Made by a program: the position numbers and the translations under genes. A model generated the notes under the pieces. The model made no database searches, was not told the DNA's origin, and was given only the letters and a program-made list of their open reading frames with translations. This document shows, one piece after another, positions 18,250 through 28,100 of a stretch of 39,484 bases of DNA (position 1 is the stretch's first letter; every line of letters starts with the position of its first letter). Source of the DNA: Lawsonibacter sp. (GTDB lineage: Bacteria; Bacillota; Clostridia; Oscillospirales; Oscillospiraceae); the NCBI GenBank assembly GCA_022798855.1, contig JAAWNI010000003.1, positions 1 through 39,484 on the forward strand. The letters are read 5' to 3'.

Positions 18250-18645
18250 ATGTGGACATCGGAAAGGAATCGAAATCTCCCGGTGCGGGAGGCGGCGGCG
18301 GAGCTGGGCACGGTCACGCTGGGCGGCGACCCGGCGGGGGTCAGCCTGGGGGGTGAGCGGCGCTGGCTGGCGGTGTACAGCCCCGGCGGCTACAGCTGGC
18401 GGCCCACCGCCGGGGACAAGGTGCTGGTGCTGAAGGCCGGGGCCGAAGGGGAATCCCCCTGCGTGCTGGGCACCGTCCAGGAGCCGGAGGGGGACGCCCC
18501 CCTGCGCCCAGGGGAGGTGCGGCTGAAAGGCGGCGGGAGCGCCATCCACCTGGGCCAGGACCGGCTGGAGCTGTCCGGACAGCTCTACCTCAACGGCCAG
18601 TCCCTCCGCGACGCTGTGGCGGCCATTGTGGCCAGCCTGCTGTAA
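18250..18645 (+). CDS. Baseplate spike/assembly protein (xkdR slot)
   Basis: MWTSERNRNLPVREAAAELGTVTLGGDPAGVSLGGERRWLAVYSPGGYSWRPTAGDKVLVLKAG...; OB-fold-like spike composition; position before gp25/XkdS-like. Confidence 0.65.
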   Translation: MWTSERNRNLPVREAAAELGTVTLGGDPAGVSLGGERRWLAVYSPGGYSWRPTAGDKVLVLKAGAEGESPCVLGTVQEPEGDAPLRPGEVRLKGGGSAIHLGQDRLELSGQLYLNGQSLRDAVAAIVASLL

Positions 18646-18658
18646 AGGGGGCGCGGAC

Positions 18659-19003
18659 ATGGAGCGAAAGCTGATGGATGGGGACTATGTCCCCGACGGC
18701 TCTGGGGGGTTGACCACCCTGTCCGGCGGCGAGGAGGTGCTGGCCCGGGTCCTCTTCCGGCTTACCGCCCGGCGGGGCGCCCTCCCCTTCCTGCCCCGGC
18801 TGGGCAGCCGGCTGGGCCAGCTGGGACGGGAGCGCCCCTCCGCCCGCCAGGCCCTGGCCGCCCAGTACGTGGCCGAGGCCCTGCGGGAGGAGCCTGAGCT
18901 GTCCGTCAATTCGGTGGAGCTGGACCAGAGCGGGGAGTCCGGCCTGCTCACCGTCCGGCTGGACTGGCGGGGGGAGGAGCTCACCGCCCAGATGGCGGTG
19001 TAA
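18659..19003 (+). CDS. Baseplate wedge protein, gp25/XkdS-like (DUF2634)
   Basis: 114 aa; LTARRGALPFLPRLGSRLGQL...YVAEALREEPELSVNSVEL. Confidence 0.78.
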   Translation: MERKLMDGDYVPDGSGGLTTLSGGEEVLARVLFRLTARRGALPFLPRLGSRLGQLGRERPSARQALAAQYVAEALREEPELSVNSVELDQSGESGLLTVRLDWRGEELTAQMAV

Positions 19004-19015
19004 CCCGCCGGCATC

Positions 19016-19182
19016 TTAAAAAGCTGTACCAATAGCCTCAACACAAATCTTTGCGGCCAAAATTGCCGCTGACTGCGTTAAAAAATCTTGAAATACACAA
19101 AGTATTCCTGTGATTTTTTGCCTTGCCATCGGCAATTTTATCTCGCAAATCTGTATCTTTCGGCTAATGGTACAGCTTCTAA
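19016..19182. repeat. MITE-like long imperfect palindrome, copy B
   Basis: Terminal inverted repeats aagctgtaccaatagcc (19021-19037) / ggctaatggtacagctt (19162-19178), 16/17 paired; core hairpin 19075-19126 near-identical to copy A. Confidence 0.87.
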
Positions 19183-19200
19183 CTTACTGGGAGGGAATGG

Positions 19201-20256
19201 ATGAAAACCATAGACGAAATTTATCAGGAGATGCTCTCCCGCTTCGGGGAGCGGACGGGGCTGGAGCCCCGCGAGGGCTGCGACCTCTCCGCCCGGCTCT
19301 ACGCCCTGGCGGCCCAGGTCTATGCCTTGTACGTCCAGGGGGAGTGGGTGGCCCGGCAGGCCTTCCCCCAGACGGCGGAGGGAGTCTATCTGGACTATCA
19401 CGCCCAGCTCCGGGGCCTGGAGCGCAAGCCGCCGGTGGCCGCCGAGGGGACGGTGCGCTTTACCGCCGGGGAGGCCTCCCCTGCCCCCCGGGACATCCCC
19501 CAGGGCACCGTCTGCATGACCACCGGCCTGGTGCGGTTCGAGACGTCTAAGCCCGCCGTCCTGGCGGCGGGGGCGCTGTCGGTGGATGCCCCCATCCGGG
19601 CCCTGGTGCCGGGGGCGGCGGGGAATGTGTCCGCCGGGACCATTGTCTCCATGGCGGTAGCCCCCATGGGCATTTCCGCCTGCTACAACCCCCTGCCCTG
19701 CGCCGGCGGCGCCGACGGCGAGGGGGACGCCGCCCTGCGGGAGCGGGTGCTGGAGAGCTTCAAGCGCCTGCCCAACGGGGCCAACGCCGCCTTCTACCAG
19801 CAGGGCGCTTTGTCCTTTGACCAGGTGGCCGCGGCGGCGGTGGTCCCCCGGCCCCGGGGGGTGGGGTCGGTGGACGTGGTCCCCGCCACCCTGGCCGGCC
19901 TGCCCAGCCAGGAGCTTCTGGATGAGCTGGAGGACTACTTCCAGGCCCGGCGGGAGATTGCCGTGGACCTGAAGGTCCGCGCCCCCAGGACCACGACGGT
20001 GAACATCGCTGTCCAGGTGGAGGTCCAGGCGGGGCGGGACAGGGACAGGGTGCTGGCCCAGGTGCGGCAGGCCCTGGAGGACTGGTTCACCGGCAGGCTG
20101 CTGGGGCAGGACATCCTCCGGGCCAAGCTGGGGGAGATCATCTTCCACTGTGACGGGGTGGCCAACTACGCCATCACCGCCCCGGCCGCCGACCTCCCGG
20201 TGTCCAGCGACACGCTGCCCCTGCTGGGCGCTTTGACGGTGGAGGAGAAGCCATGA
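19201..20256 (+). CDS. Baseplate J-like protein (XkdT family)
   Basis: 351 aa; AGGADGEGDAALRERVLESFKRLPNGANAAFYQQGALSF...VDVVPATLAGLPSQELLDELEDYFQARREIAVDLKVRAP is characteristic of Baseplate_J. Confidence 0.92.
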   Translation: MKTIDEIYQEMLSRFGERTGLEPREGCDLSARLYALAAQVYALYVQGEWVARQAFPQTAEGVYLDYHAQLRGLERKPPVAAEGTVRFTAGEASPAPRDIPQGTVCMTTGLVRFETSKPAVLAAGALSVDAPIRALVPGAAGNVSAGTIVSMAVAPMGISACYNPLPCAGGADGEGDAALRERVLESFKRLPNGANAAFYQQGALSFDQVAAAAVVPRPRGVGSVDVVPATLAGLPSQELLDELEDYFQARREIAVDLKVRAPRTTTVNIAVQVEVQAGRDRDRVLAQVRQALEDWFTGRLLGQDILRAKLGEIIFHCDGVANYAITAPAADLPVSSDTLPLLGALTVEEKP

Positions 20257-20822
20257 GCCACGCCCAATATCTGCGGGACCTGCTCAGGCCCCTGGGGGTC
20301 TATAACCTGGAAGCCCCCTTCAACGGCGGCGAGCTGGACGTCCAGGGGGCCGCTCTGGACGGGGCCATGGACTGGCTGGAGGAGGTCCAGCGGGAGAGCT
20401 CCCTGGCTACGGCAGAGGACTGGGGGCTGGAAAACACCGCCCAGCTCTTTGTCCGCCGCCCGGTGGCCGACCAGCCCAAAAAGCTGGCCGCCGCCCTGGC
20501 CGCCCTGCTGCGCATCGGCGGCGACAGCTTCACCCTGGCCGCCATCAACGACACCATCTCCGGCTGCGGCGTCCCCGCCGTGGTCAAGGAGCTGGGAAAG
20601 GGGCAGGTTTCTGTCTCCTTCCCCGGCATCGCCGGGGAGCCCCAGGGCTTCCAGAGCCTGAAAGAGATTATCGAGGACATCCTCCCCGCCCATCTGGGCA
20701 TCGAGTATGACTTCTGGTTCCTCACCTGGCAGGAGCTGGAGGACAACTTCCCCAGCTGGCAGTCCATCGAGGACCTGGAGCTGTCCTGGACCCGGCTGGA
20801 GACTTTTGTGGAATTTTTGTAA
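20253..20822 (+). CDS. Tail protein, XkdU-like (DUF2313)
   Basis: 189 aa; MSHAQYLRDLLRPLGVYNLEAPFNGGELDVQGAALDGAMDWLEEVQRESSLATAEDWGLENTAQLF. Confidence 0.8.
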   Translation: MSHAQYLRDLLRPLGVYNLEAPFNGGELDVQGAALDGAMDWLEEVQRESSLATAEDWGLENTAQLFVRRPVADQPKKLAAALAALLRIGGDSFTLAAINDTISGCGVPAVVKELGKGQVSVSFPGIAGEPQGFQSLKEIIEDILPAHLGIEYDFWFLTWQELEDNFPSWQSIEDLELSWTRLETFVEFL

Positions 20823-20867
20823 AATAGAAGGTGGCGGGGGGGTTCCAGCAAACGAAACAGCTTTATA

Positions 20868-21024
20868 TTACGGAATCCCCCAGTCACCGCCTGCGGCGGC
20901 GACAGCCCCCTTTAACAAGGGGGCCTTTGGAGCAGGACCAAGGCCTTCAAGCGCCCAAGCCCCCCTTGCTAAAGGAGGGAGGGCCGCCGGGTGAAACCCG
21001 GTGGCGGGGGGATTCCGTTCACAG
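20868..21024. repeat. REP/BIME-like inverted pair
   Basis: cggaatcccccagtcaccgcctgcggcggcgacagccccctttaacaagggggc ... ccccccttgctaaaggagggagggccgccgggtgaaacccggtggcggggggattccg. Confidence 0.8.
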
Positions 21025-21091
21025 GAAATCTGTAGGGCGCAACGACCCCAGTTCGCCATTCTCTAGCAGCAGGGGAAATTCCGGCAAACAG

Positions 21092-21130
21092 ACCGCCCCG
21101 GCGCTCAAGCTGAGCGCCGGGGCGGTTTTG
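21092..21130 (+). terminator. Strong intrinsic terminator between the convergent phage block and SLH gene (possibly bidirectional)
   Basis: accgccccggcgctca agc tgagcgccggggcggt (16-bp perfect stem) followed by tttg. Confidence 0.83.
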
Positions 21131-21144
21131 TATTCTCAAGCTTC

Positions 21145-24100
21145 TCAGTAGGTCAGGACCCGGTGGAGCACCTCGGCCATGGCGATCCGGGTCAGTGGGT
21201 CCTTGGGGGCGATCCGTCCCCCGGACACGGGCAGATAGCCCATCTGGAGGGCGTAGGACACCGCGCCCTGGGCGTAGCCGGAGACGCTTCCCCCGTCGCT
21301 GTAGCTGTCCAGGGTGCTGGCGTAGCCGTCGCCGGCGCTCCAGCCCACTGTCCGCATGGCCTGGCGGACCATAATCAGGGCGTCCTCCCGGGTCACCTGG
21401 AGCCCGGGGCCGTAATTGCCGCCGCCGATGCCGCTGACCACTCCCTGGGCGTACAAGGTATTCACTGCCTGGGCGTAGTAGGCGCTTCTCGGGACGTCGT
21501 TGAAGACCTCAGAAGCCCCGGCCGGGCTCATGCCGAAGGCCTTATAGACCATCAGGGCAAAGTCCCCCCGGGTGATGGACCGCTCCGGGCCGTACTGGGT
21601 GGCGGAGACTCCCGCTGTGATGCCGTTGTCGTAGAGGTACTCCACCGCCGCCCGCTGCTGGTTGTCATACTGCCCCAGGTCGTTGAAATAGGAGGTGGTA
21701 TAGCTGGGGGCCACGGTGATGACCACCTCCCCCTCAAAGGTGGAGTTGTTGGAGTTGGTGCCGGTGTAGGGCAGGACCACCGTGCCGCTGAACCCGGCCT
21801 TGGGCACAAAGGACAGGTCGGAAATCAGGTTGCTTCCGCTGACATTGTAGCTGGAGGCGGTGCTGGCCTGCCTGTCATACCGGGTGGGGCTGGTGTAGCG
21901 GTAGTACAGGTGGCCGGCGGTGCTGGCGGGCATGGAGCTGAATCGGATGGAGCTGAGGTTGGAGCCGCTCCGGCCGAAGTCGGACCCCCGGAAGCCCACC
22001 GGGGCGCTCCGGGTGGAGTACCGCACGGTGACCGCCGCGCTGGGCCGCTCCACCTGGACCTCCACCATGCCCTCAAACTCCTCGCTGTTGGTGGACCTGG
22101 CCTGGAAGTAGATGTTCACCGTGCCGCTGAACCCGCTGGCGGGGATGAAGGCCACCCGGTCCAGCTCGCTGGCGCTGATGGAGGTGTTGCTGGAGGTGAT
22201 CCGGGTGCCCTTGCTGGAGCTGGAGCGGTAGCCCCGGTACAGCTCGCCCTGGCTGGTGGAGGGCAGCTCAAAGCGGACGGTGCTGATATTCCGGTCCGTC
22301 TCCCACTGGGACAGGTCGTCGAAGTCGTCCCGGTTGAAGACGGCCGCCACGCCGCTGTCGGTGGTATAGCTGATGTCCCCCCTGCTCCCGCCGGCCCCGT
22401 CGGAGGAGATGGTGATGACCCCGTTGAAGGTGCCTCCGTCTCCGCTGGCGTAGCCCACGAAGGGGATGTCGATGGAGCCGGAGAAGCTGTTGGACGCCCG
22501 GAAGGACAGATTGCTGATCCGGGTGCCCGAGCTGCTGTTCCGGTAGGAGGTGCTGGTGTTCGCCCGGGTGTTGTTGCCATAGTACACCACGCCGTCCGCG
22601 CTGCTGGGCAGGCTCTGGAAGCGGATGTAGTCCAGGGTCCGGTCGGTCAGGCTGCGGCACAGCCGGGTGAAGTCGCCGGTGTTGAAGCTCACCGACCGGC
22701 CGGCGGCGCAGGTGTACTGGATGTTGCCGGAGCCGCCCCCATCCCGCACGTTGATCTCCACGTTTCCGGTGAAGGTGGTGCCGTCATTGGTGCAGCCGGT
22801 GAAGGGGATCCGTACGGTGCCGGAGAAGTCCTCGGCGCACAGGAAGGTGATCCGGTCCAGCCGGGGGCTGTAGCTGCCGTAGTAGTAGTTGGTGCCCTGG
22901 GAAACCGGGGTCCCCCGGCCGCCGGAGGAGCGGTAGTCGTAGTACAGGGTGCCCTCGCTGGCGGAGGGCAGGGAGTCAAAGCGGATATAGTTCAGGGTCT
23001 GGCGGGTGGAGAGGAGCTGCTCACAGTAGCTCTGGAAGTCCCGGTCGTCCAGGGCCACCGCGCCGCCCTGGGGGGCGTCATAGGCCGGGCCGCCGATGCC
23101 GCTGCTAGTCTCCCGGTCCACGGTAATGACGATCTGCCCGTTGTAGCGGGTGTTGGAGGTGCCCGCCACATAGCCGGTGTAGTAGATGGTCACCGTGCCG
23201 ATATAGCCGGGGGCTGGGATGAACCAGACGTCGTCCAGCACGTTCAGCCGGTAGCGGGTGTTCAGGGTGACCTGGGTGCCGTAGTTGTTCTCGCTGACAT
23301 AGTTGGTGTACAGCTTGCCCTGGCGCTCAGAGGGCAGGGAGAAGGTCACATAGTCCAGCGTACCGTTGGTGGCCCGCTGGCAGGCCCGGTTGAACTCGGT
23401 GCTGCTGAACTTCACCGGGGTGTTGTACTTGGTATTCAGCGAGAAGGTGGGCGTCTCCTCCTGCTCCACCGTCAGCATGATCCGGCAGGAGACAGCCTCC
23501 CCCGTGGTGCTGAAGGCGTTGTAGGTGATGACCGCCGGGCCGCTGTAGCTGGGGTTGGGGACGAAGGTGACATTTTTCAGGTCCAGCTGGCCGTTTTTGG
23601 GGTTGAGGTAGTAGCTGTCCCGCTGGGCCACGCCCTGGCCCCGCTGGGCTTCGGAGATGTAGTTGTAGTACAGGGTGCCCTGGTTGGTGGGCACCGACAG
23701 GCTGGTCAGATGGGACAGCGTCCCGCTGACCTGGCCGCTGAGCTTGCCCGTCAGCGAGCTGAAGGGCAGGTTGTAGCCCCCCTGGAGGGTGCCCCACTCA
23801 ATGGTGCTCTGCCCCGCGCTCACCGTGACGGTGAAGGAAGCGGTGTAGGCCCCGCAGTAGCCGGTGATGGTGGTGCTGCCGGGGCCCCGGCCCACGACGC
23901 TGCTTCCGCTCACCTCCGCCACGGTGTTGTCCTGCGTCTGCCAGCTGATGGCCCGGCCGTTGACCGCATTGCCATAGCGGGTAACGCCGGGAATGGGCAG
24001 CTTCTCGTTCTCTGTCAGGTTTTTCAGCTTGTCAACGGCTTCGGGGTCCAGGACCAGGCCGCTGACCTCTACGATTATCGTCTGCTTCTCCTGGTTGCCC

Positions 24101-25041
24101 TCCTCGCCGATGGAGGCGGTGATGGTGGCCCGGCCGGGGCTGTTGGCGTAGACGATGGCCCCCTGGCCGGTGGAGTTGGTAGCCTGGACAGACGCTGTTG
24201 AGGAGCCCTCAGGCTCCGTATCCGTGACGCTCCAGGTGACCACCTCGCCGGCCGGGTCCGTGGTCGCTTTCAGCTCCTGCTGCTCGTTCTCCTCCATCGT
24301 GAGGGGGCCGGTGGGGGTGATCCGAATGCTCCCCATCCGCTGGATGACGGTGACGGTGCAGGTAGCGGCGGCGGTCGTCTTGTCCTTATAGGTGGCGGTG
24401 ACGGTAACGGTGGTAGTGCCGGGGTTGACGCCTTTTAACGTGGCGGAGTTGGTCCTGAGGTTGGGGGTGATCGTGGCAATGTTGCTGTTTCCAATGGACC
24501 AGCTGTAAGCGGCGTTTTGGCTTACGGTGGAGGTATTGCCATCGCCCCATTTCGCGGTCACGGTGAAGCTGAGCGTATCTGTGTCCCCGGTTTTGAGGGC
24601 CTCGACCGTGTTCTTGTTCAGCGCGCCGGTGAGCTCCACCAGGGTGTCCCCCGGCGCGGGCCCTGGGTCAGGCGTGCTGGCGGCTTCAACCGTGACTGTA
24701 CATTCACTTGTATACGTTTTTGTATCTTGAGCTGTGTAAGAAGCCGTAATTTTAGCGGTTCCCGCCGATTTAGCCGTAACTTGACCGTTGTTGTCAACCG
24801 TTGCGACCGCGCTGTTGTCGGAACTCCAGGTGATTCCAGTTGTTATAGCTGTGCCATCTTCTTCCGTCGCTTCAAGTTTCAATGACTGTTGTTCTCCAAC
24901 TTTTATTGTAACATTGCTGCTTTCCAGTTCAAAAACAACGGAATCAGCCGCCCATACTGCCGGAGCCAGCGTCAGGCACATCGCCACGGTAAGAAACAGC
25001 GCCATCCAACGGCGTCCAAGGGAGTTCTTCATGTCAAACAC
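21145..25041 (-). CDS. Secreted SLH-domain protein with N-terminal Ig-like (BIG2-type) domains and ~six tandem ~115-aa repeats
   Basis: 1298 aa; signal peptide; VKVGEQQSLKLEATEEDGTAITTGITWSSDNSAVATVDNNGQVTAKSAGTAKITA (BIG2); repeats with GTLYYxYxS...F.G.V.I.YTG; C-terminal SLH (YFNDLGQYDNQQRAAVEYLYDNGITAG...). Confidence 0.9.
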   Translation of the reverse strand: MFDMKNSLGRRWMALFLTVAMCLTLAPAVWAADSVVFELESSNVTIKVGEQQSLKLEATEEDGTAITTGITWSSDNSAVATVDNNGQVTAKSAGTAKITASYTAQDTKTYTSECTVTVEAASTPDPGPAPGDTLVELTGALNKNTVEALKTGDTDTLSFTVTAKWGDGNTSTVSQNAAYSWSIGNSNIATITPNLRTNSATLKGVNPGTTTVTVTATYKDKTTAAATCTVTVIQRMGSIRITPTGPLTMEENEQQELKATTDPAGEVVTWSVTDTEPEGSSTASVQATNSTGQGAIVYANSPGRATITASIGEEGNQEKQTIIVEVSGLVLDPEAVDKLKNLTENEKLPIPGVTRYGNAVNGRAISWQTQDNTVAEVSGSSVVGRGPGSTTITGYCGAYTASFTVTVSAGQSTIEWGTLQGGYNLPFSSLTGKLSGQVSGTLSHLTSLSVPTNQGTLYYNYISEAQRGQGVAQRDSYYLNPKNGQLDLKNVTFVPNPSYSGPAVITYNAFSTTGEAVSCRIMLTVEQEETPTFSLNTKYNTPVKFSSTEFNRACQRATNGTLDYVTFSLPSERQGKLYTNYVSENNYGTQVTLNTRYRLNVLDDVWFIPAPGYIGTVTIYYTGYVAGTSNTRYNGQIVITVDRETSSGIGGPAYDAPQGGAVALDDRDFQSYCEQLLSTRQTLNYIRFDSLPSASEGTLYYDYRSSGGRGTPVSQGTNYYYGSYSPRLDRITFLCAEDFSGTVRIPFTGCTNDGTTFTGNVEINVRDGGGSGNIQYTCAAGRSVSFNTGDFTRLCRSLTDRTLDYIRFQSLPSSADGVVYYGNNTRANTSTSYRNSSSGTRISNLSFRASNSFSGSIDIPFVGYASGDGGTFNGVITISSDGAGGSRGDISYTTDSGVAAVFNRDDFDDLSQWETDRNISTVRFELPSTSQGELYRGYRSSSSKGTRITSSNTSISASELDRVAFIPASGFSGTVNIYFQARSTNSEEFEGMVEVQVERPSAAVTVRYSTRSAPVGFRGSDFGRSGSNLSSIRFSSMPASTAGHLYYRYTSPTRYDRQASTASSYNVSGSNLISDLSFVPKAGFSGTVVLPYTGTNSNNSTFEGEVVITVAPSYTTSYFNDLGQYDNQQRAAVEYLYDNGITAGVSATQYGPERSITRGDFALMVYKAFGMSPAGASEVFNDVPRSAYYAQAVNTLYAQGVVSGIGGGNYGPGLQVTREDALIMVRQAMRTVGWSAGDGYASTLDSYSDGGSVSGYAQGAVSYALQMGYLPVSGGRIAPKDPLTRIAMAEVLHRVLTY

Positions 25042-25109
25042 TCCTTTTCAGATCGAGCTTTGGGAAATGGGACGGCGGGAGCGAGCCGGAACCCGCTCCC
25101 GCAGAGGGT

Positions 25110-28100
25110 TTAGTAGTTCGTCCAGGTGGCGACGAAGTAGGCTGCCTGGATCCCGATGCCGCTCTGGTTGGGCGGCGTTCCATAGGTAAGGGTAAGGGTC
25201 AGCTTCTGCCGGCTGCCATAGCCGCCGTTGTTGGCGATGAAGCCCTGGTCAAACAGAATGATGCTGTCGCCGATATGCAGGCCGTCATACTTCAAGGTAA
25301 ACGTAGAGCTTGCCGGCCCTGTGCTGGTTCCGCTGCACGATATGGAATCCTTGTTTCCGCCCATATCCTGCAAAATTCCAACCCAGGTGGCAGTGTTGGT
25401 ATTTACAGGGTCTTTTGTGCTATTGTTGACAACGGGGAGCGCGCTGCCGCCGCCGTTTCCATCGGCAGACCAATACACCGGCTTATCAAAGGCAAGGGTT
25501 ACGGTTCCTTTGAACTCAGTGTTGGCTGTGGGCTGTTCGCCTGGGTTGAGGGCAGGGTCCGGGCGGCCGTTGCCGGTGACGCCGTCGGGTTTCAGAGTGG
25601 GGGCCGTAGTGTCCGGCACGGTCAGATAGTTATACAGCGCGGCAAAGGTATCTCCGCTTCCCTCAGAGCTGGAGACATGGTGCGCCACAGCCAGAAGGGC
25701 ATAGGGGGTATTGGGGGTCATTTCCTTGATGTGGTTGATATCGCTCCGGAATATACTGCCCTGGGCCGCAGTTGTAACTGTCTGCCTCGTCAGCGCGTTG
25801 CCAACCGCGCTGTCCCGGATATAGCGCGCCAGAGTAAGCTTTGCATCTTCACTGGCATACTGATCGAATACTGTGTACCCGCTGCCGTTGTACTCGTTCC
25901 GCAAGGCATCAAAAACCGTCATATCTTCATAGCCGCTCCCTGTCACAGTGTTCGACCATTTACTCATTTTGTTTTCAGTGGCATCTTTAGATGTGTTAAG
26001 CATGGGAATCTTGTTCATCTCAGTAGTGGTGAACAGAACATAGCTCAATCGGGCGGGGACCTGCGTCTGCGCATAGGCGGCGCCGCCTCCGGCTTCCCTC
26101 AGCGTGATCTGCGGTTTTGCTGTATCGCTGGTTTCAAATTTATACACATAAACCTCAGACAGCTTGGAGGAATTGCCCTTTACTACCATATAGATGTAGT
26201 ACTCAGTCAACGGGTCCAGCATCTTTCCGGTGGTCGTGTTGTTGATCGGAATACTCTGCTGTCTTCCTCCGGTCGTATACTGGAACGTCCCATAGACCTC
26301 GTCGGGGTAGAACTTGGAGGGATTGGAAAGGTTCTGGGCAGGCGGGTAGTTGTCCTGAACCTTATATTCCGTCAGCGTTCCGGGTGCTGTCGATTCTGTC
26401 TGTCTCTTTACTGCGTCCCAGAAGTCGTGGACTATCGCGTTTCCATCCTTGTCAAAGGTGTCGTTCAGACTGTTTACGATCCCTGTTTGGCCTGGGATTT
26501 CAATCCGTGTCTCCAAAACCGACTTTCTGGGCACTACCACGTAGTAGATGGTGGCCGGGCGGTCCAGGGCGACGTTGACATCCACAAAAGTATCGCCCGG
26601 GAGGAAGGAAGGACCGGAGGCAAATTTGGGCTCCTGGGTATCCACAAAGGTGGCCCGGACGGTGACAAAGTCGTCGGTGCCGTAGGTACCGATGGACCGG
26701 CCGCTGGTCGTCGTCACGCCGGTGTCCCAGGCGTCGATGCCCTCGGGGTTGAAGTCGTCGCGGTAGCGGATAAAGTTCCACAGCGCGGAGGGGCCGCTGG
26801 AAAGCACGTAGACCCGGAAATTCACCTGTCCGCTCCAGCTCGCATATGTGGGGTTGGAGTCCTTCTCCGTCACGGAGACGGCGAACTCATAGGTGGCGTC
26901 CTCATCCAGGTTGACCAGGTAGGGGAATTTATCCTCCGGCACGCCGATCAGGTCGTAGTTGACCGCTCCGCCGTCCCAGTCCATTCCCTCCGTCATGCCT
27001 GTCTCCTTGTTGCCCAGATAAATCCAGCCTTTGGCGTCCGGCTTGTTGGCGCTGGGAAGCAGTTTGTCACCGCTTGTAATCGGGGCTCCGGTTTTGGAAT
27101 CATAAACGCGGTAGTACAGGTCATAGTCAACAGCCGCGTCGGTAAACAGGGCCAGCTCATAGCGGATGTTGGGGTCGGAGTTTCCGGTGGACTGGGGCCT
27201 GACCAGGAAGCTGGTATCCACGCGGGCGTACTGGACCTCCTTGTCGCCCTCCTTCTTCAGCTCGCCTTGTCCTCCGATATTGTTGGCTGCTTTGTTCTCC
27301 ACCCACACAGGCACGTCGCTGACGCCGTCGCCGGGGGCCAGGTTGACCAGGGCGAAAACGGTGTCGAAGTAGTCCAGCACGTGCTGGGTGCCCGCGCAGT
27401 TCTTGGGGTTCAGTGTGGTGGGGATCGTCTCGTTGTTGGCGTTGTCCCGGATGCCGGTGATCTCGAAGTAGTACCGGGAGCCGCTGGCCAGCGCCACTGC
27501 GGAGCCGTTCTTAAACACCACCTCGATCTTGCCGTCACCGTTCTTCGACGCCTGCACCACCACGTTGCGGTAGTTGATCCAGGGGGCGGCGTCGGGAGGA
27601 GTGGGGGTGGCCGAGTTGTTGCTGTCCCACTCAGGCACGTCGATTTTATCGTTGGTGGCGGTATCCACCTGATACAGCTTGAAGTTTCTGGACAGCGCGT
27701 CATACAGGGCGGCCTGGGCCTGGGTATCGCTGAGCAGCTCGTCCTTGACCCCCTTGAATCCGATGTTGTACAGGGTGAGCAGGTCCCGGCTGTTGCCGGC
27801 GGTGACGTTCTCGCTGAACTCCAGGATGACGTCGCTGTTGGCCATGGGGTTGCGCGTCTCGTCGTCCCCTTGGAAGTTGCTGAAATACTGCCGGACCAGG
27901 GGCCGCACGTTATCCACTGTCCGGATGGTGATCTTCTTTACCGCGATGGAGAAGTTGCCCGCCGTGTCCTTCGCCACGTAGTAGAGGTCGTAGCTGGTCG
28001 CGGCTTTCAGGCCGGTAATGTTGATGGTGGCGTCGGTATTGGCGTCCCGGACGGCCACCGAGCCCCGTTTGGTGGCGCTGCGGCCGTTCTGCACCTGGAG

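Noticed and set aside
21163-24201. 1012-aa plus-strand ORF antisense to the second SLH gene
   Set aside because: Same GC-skew antisense artefact; no recognisable motifs, no plausible RBS considered convincing.
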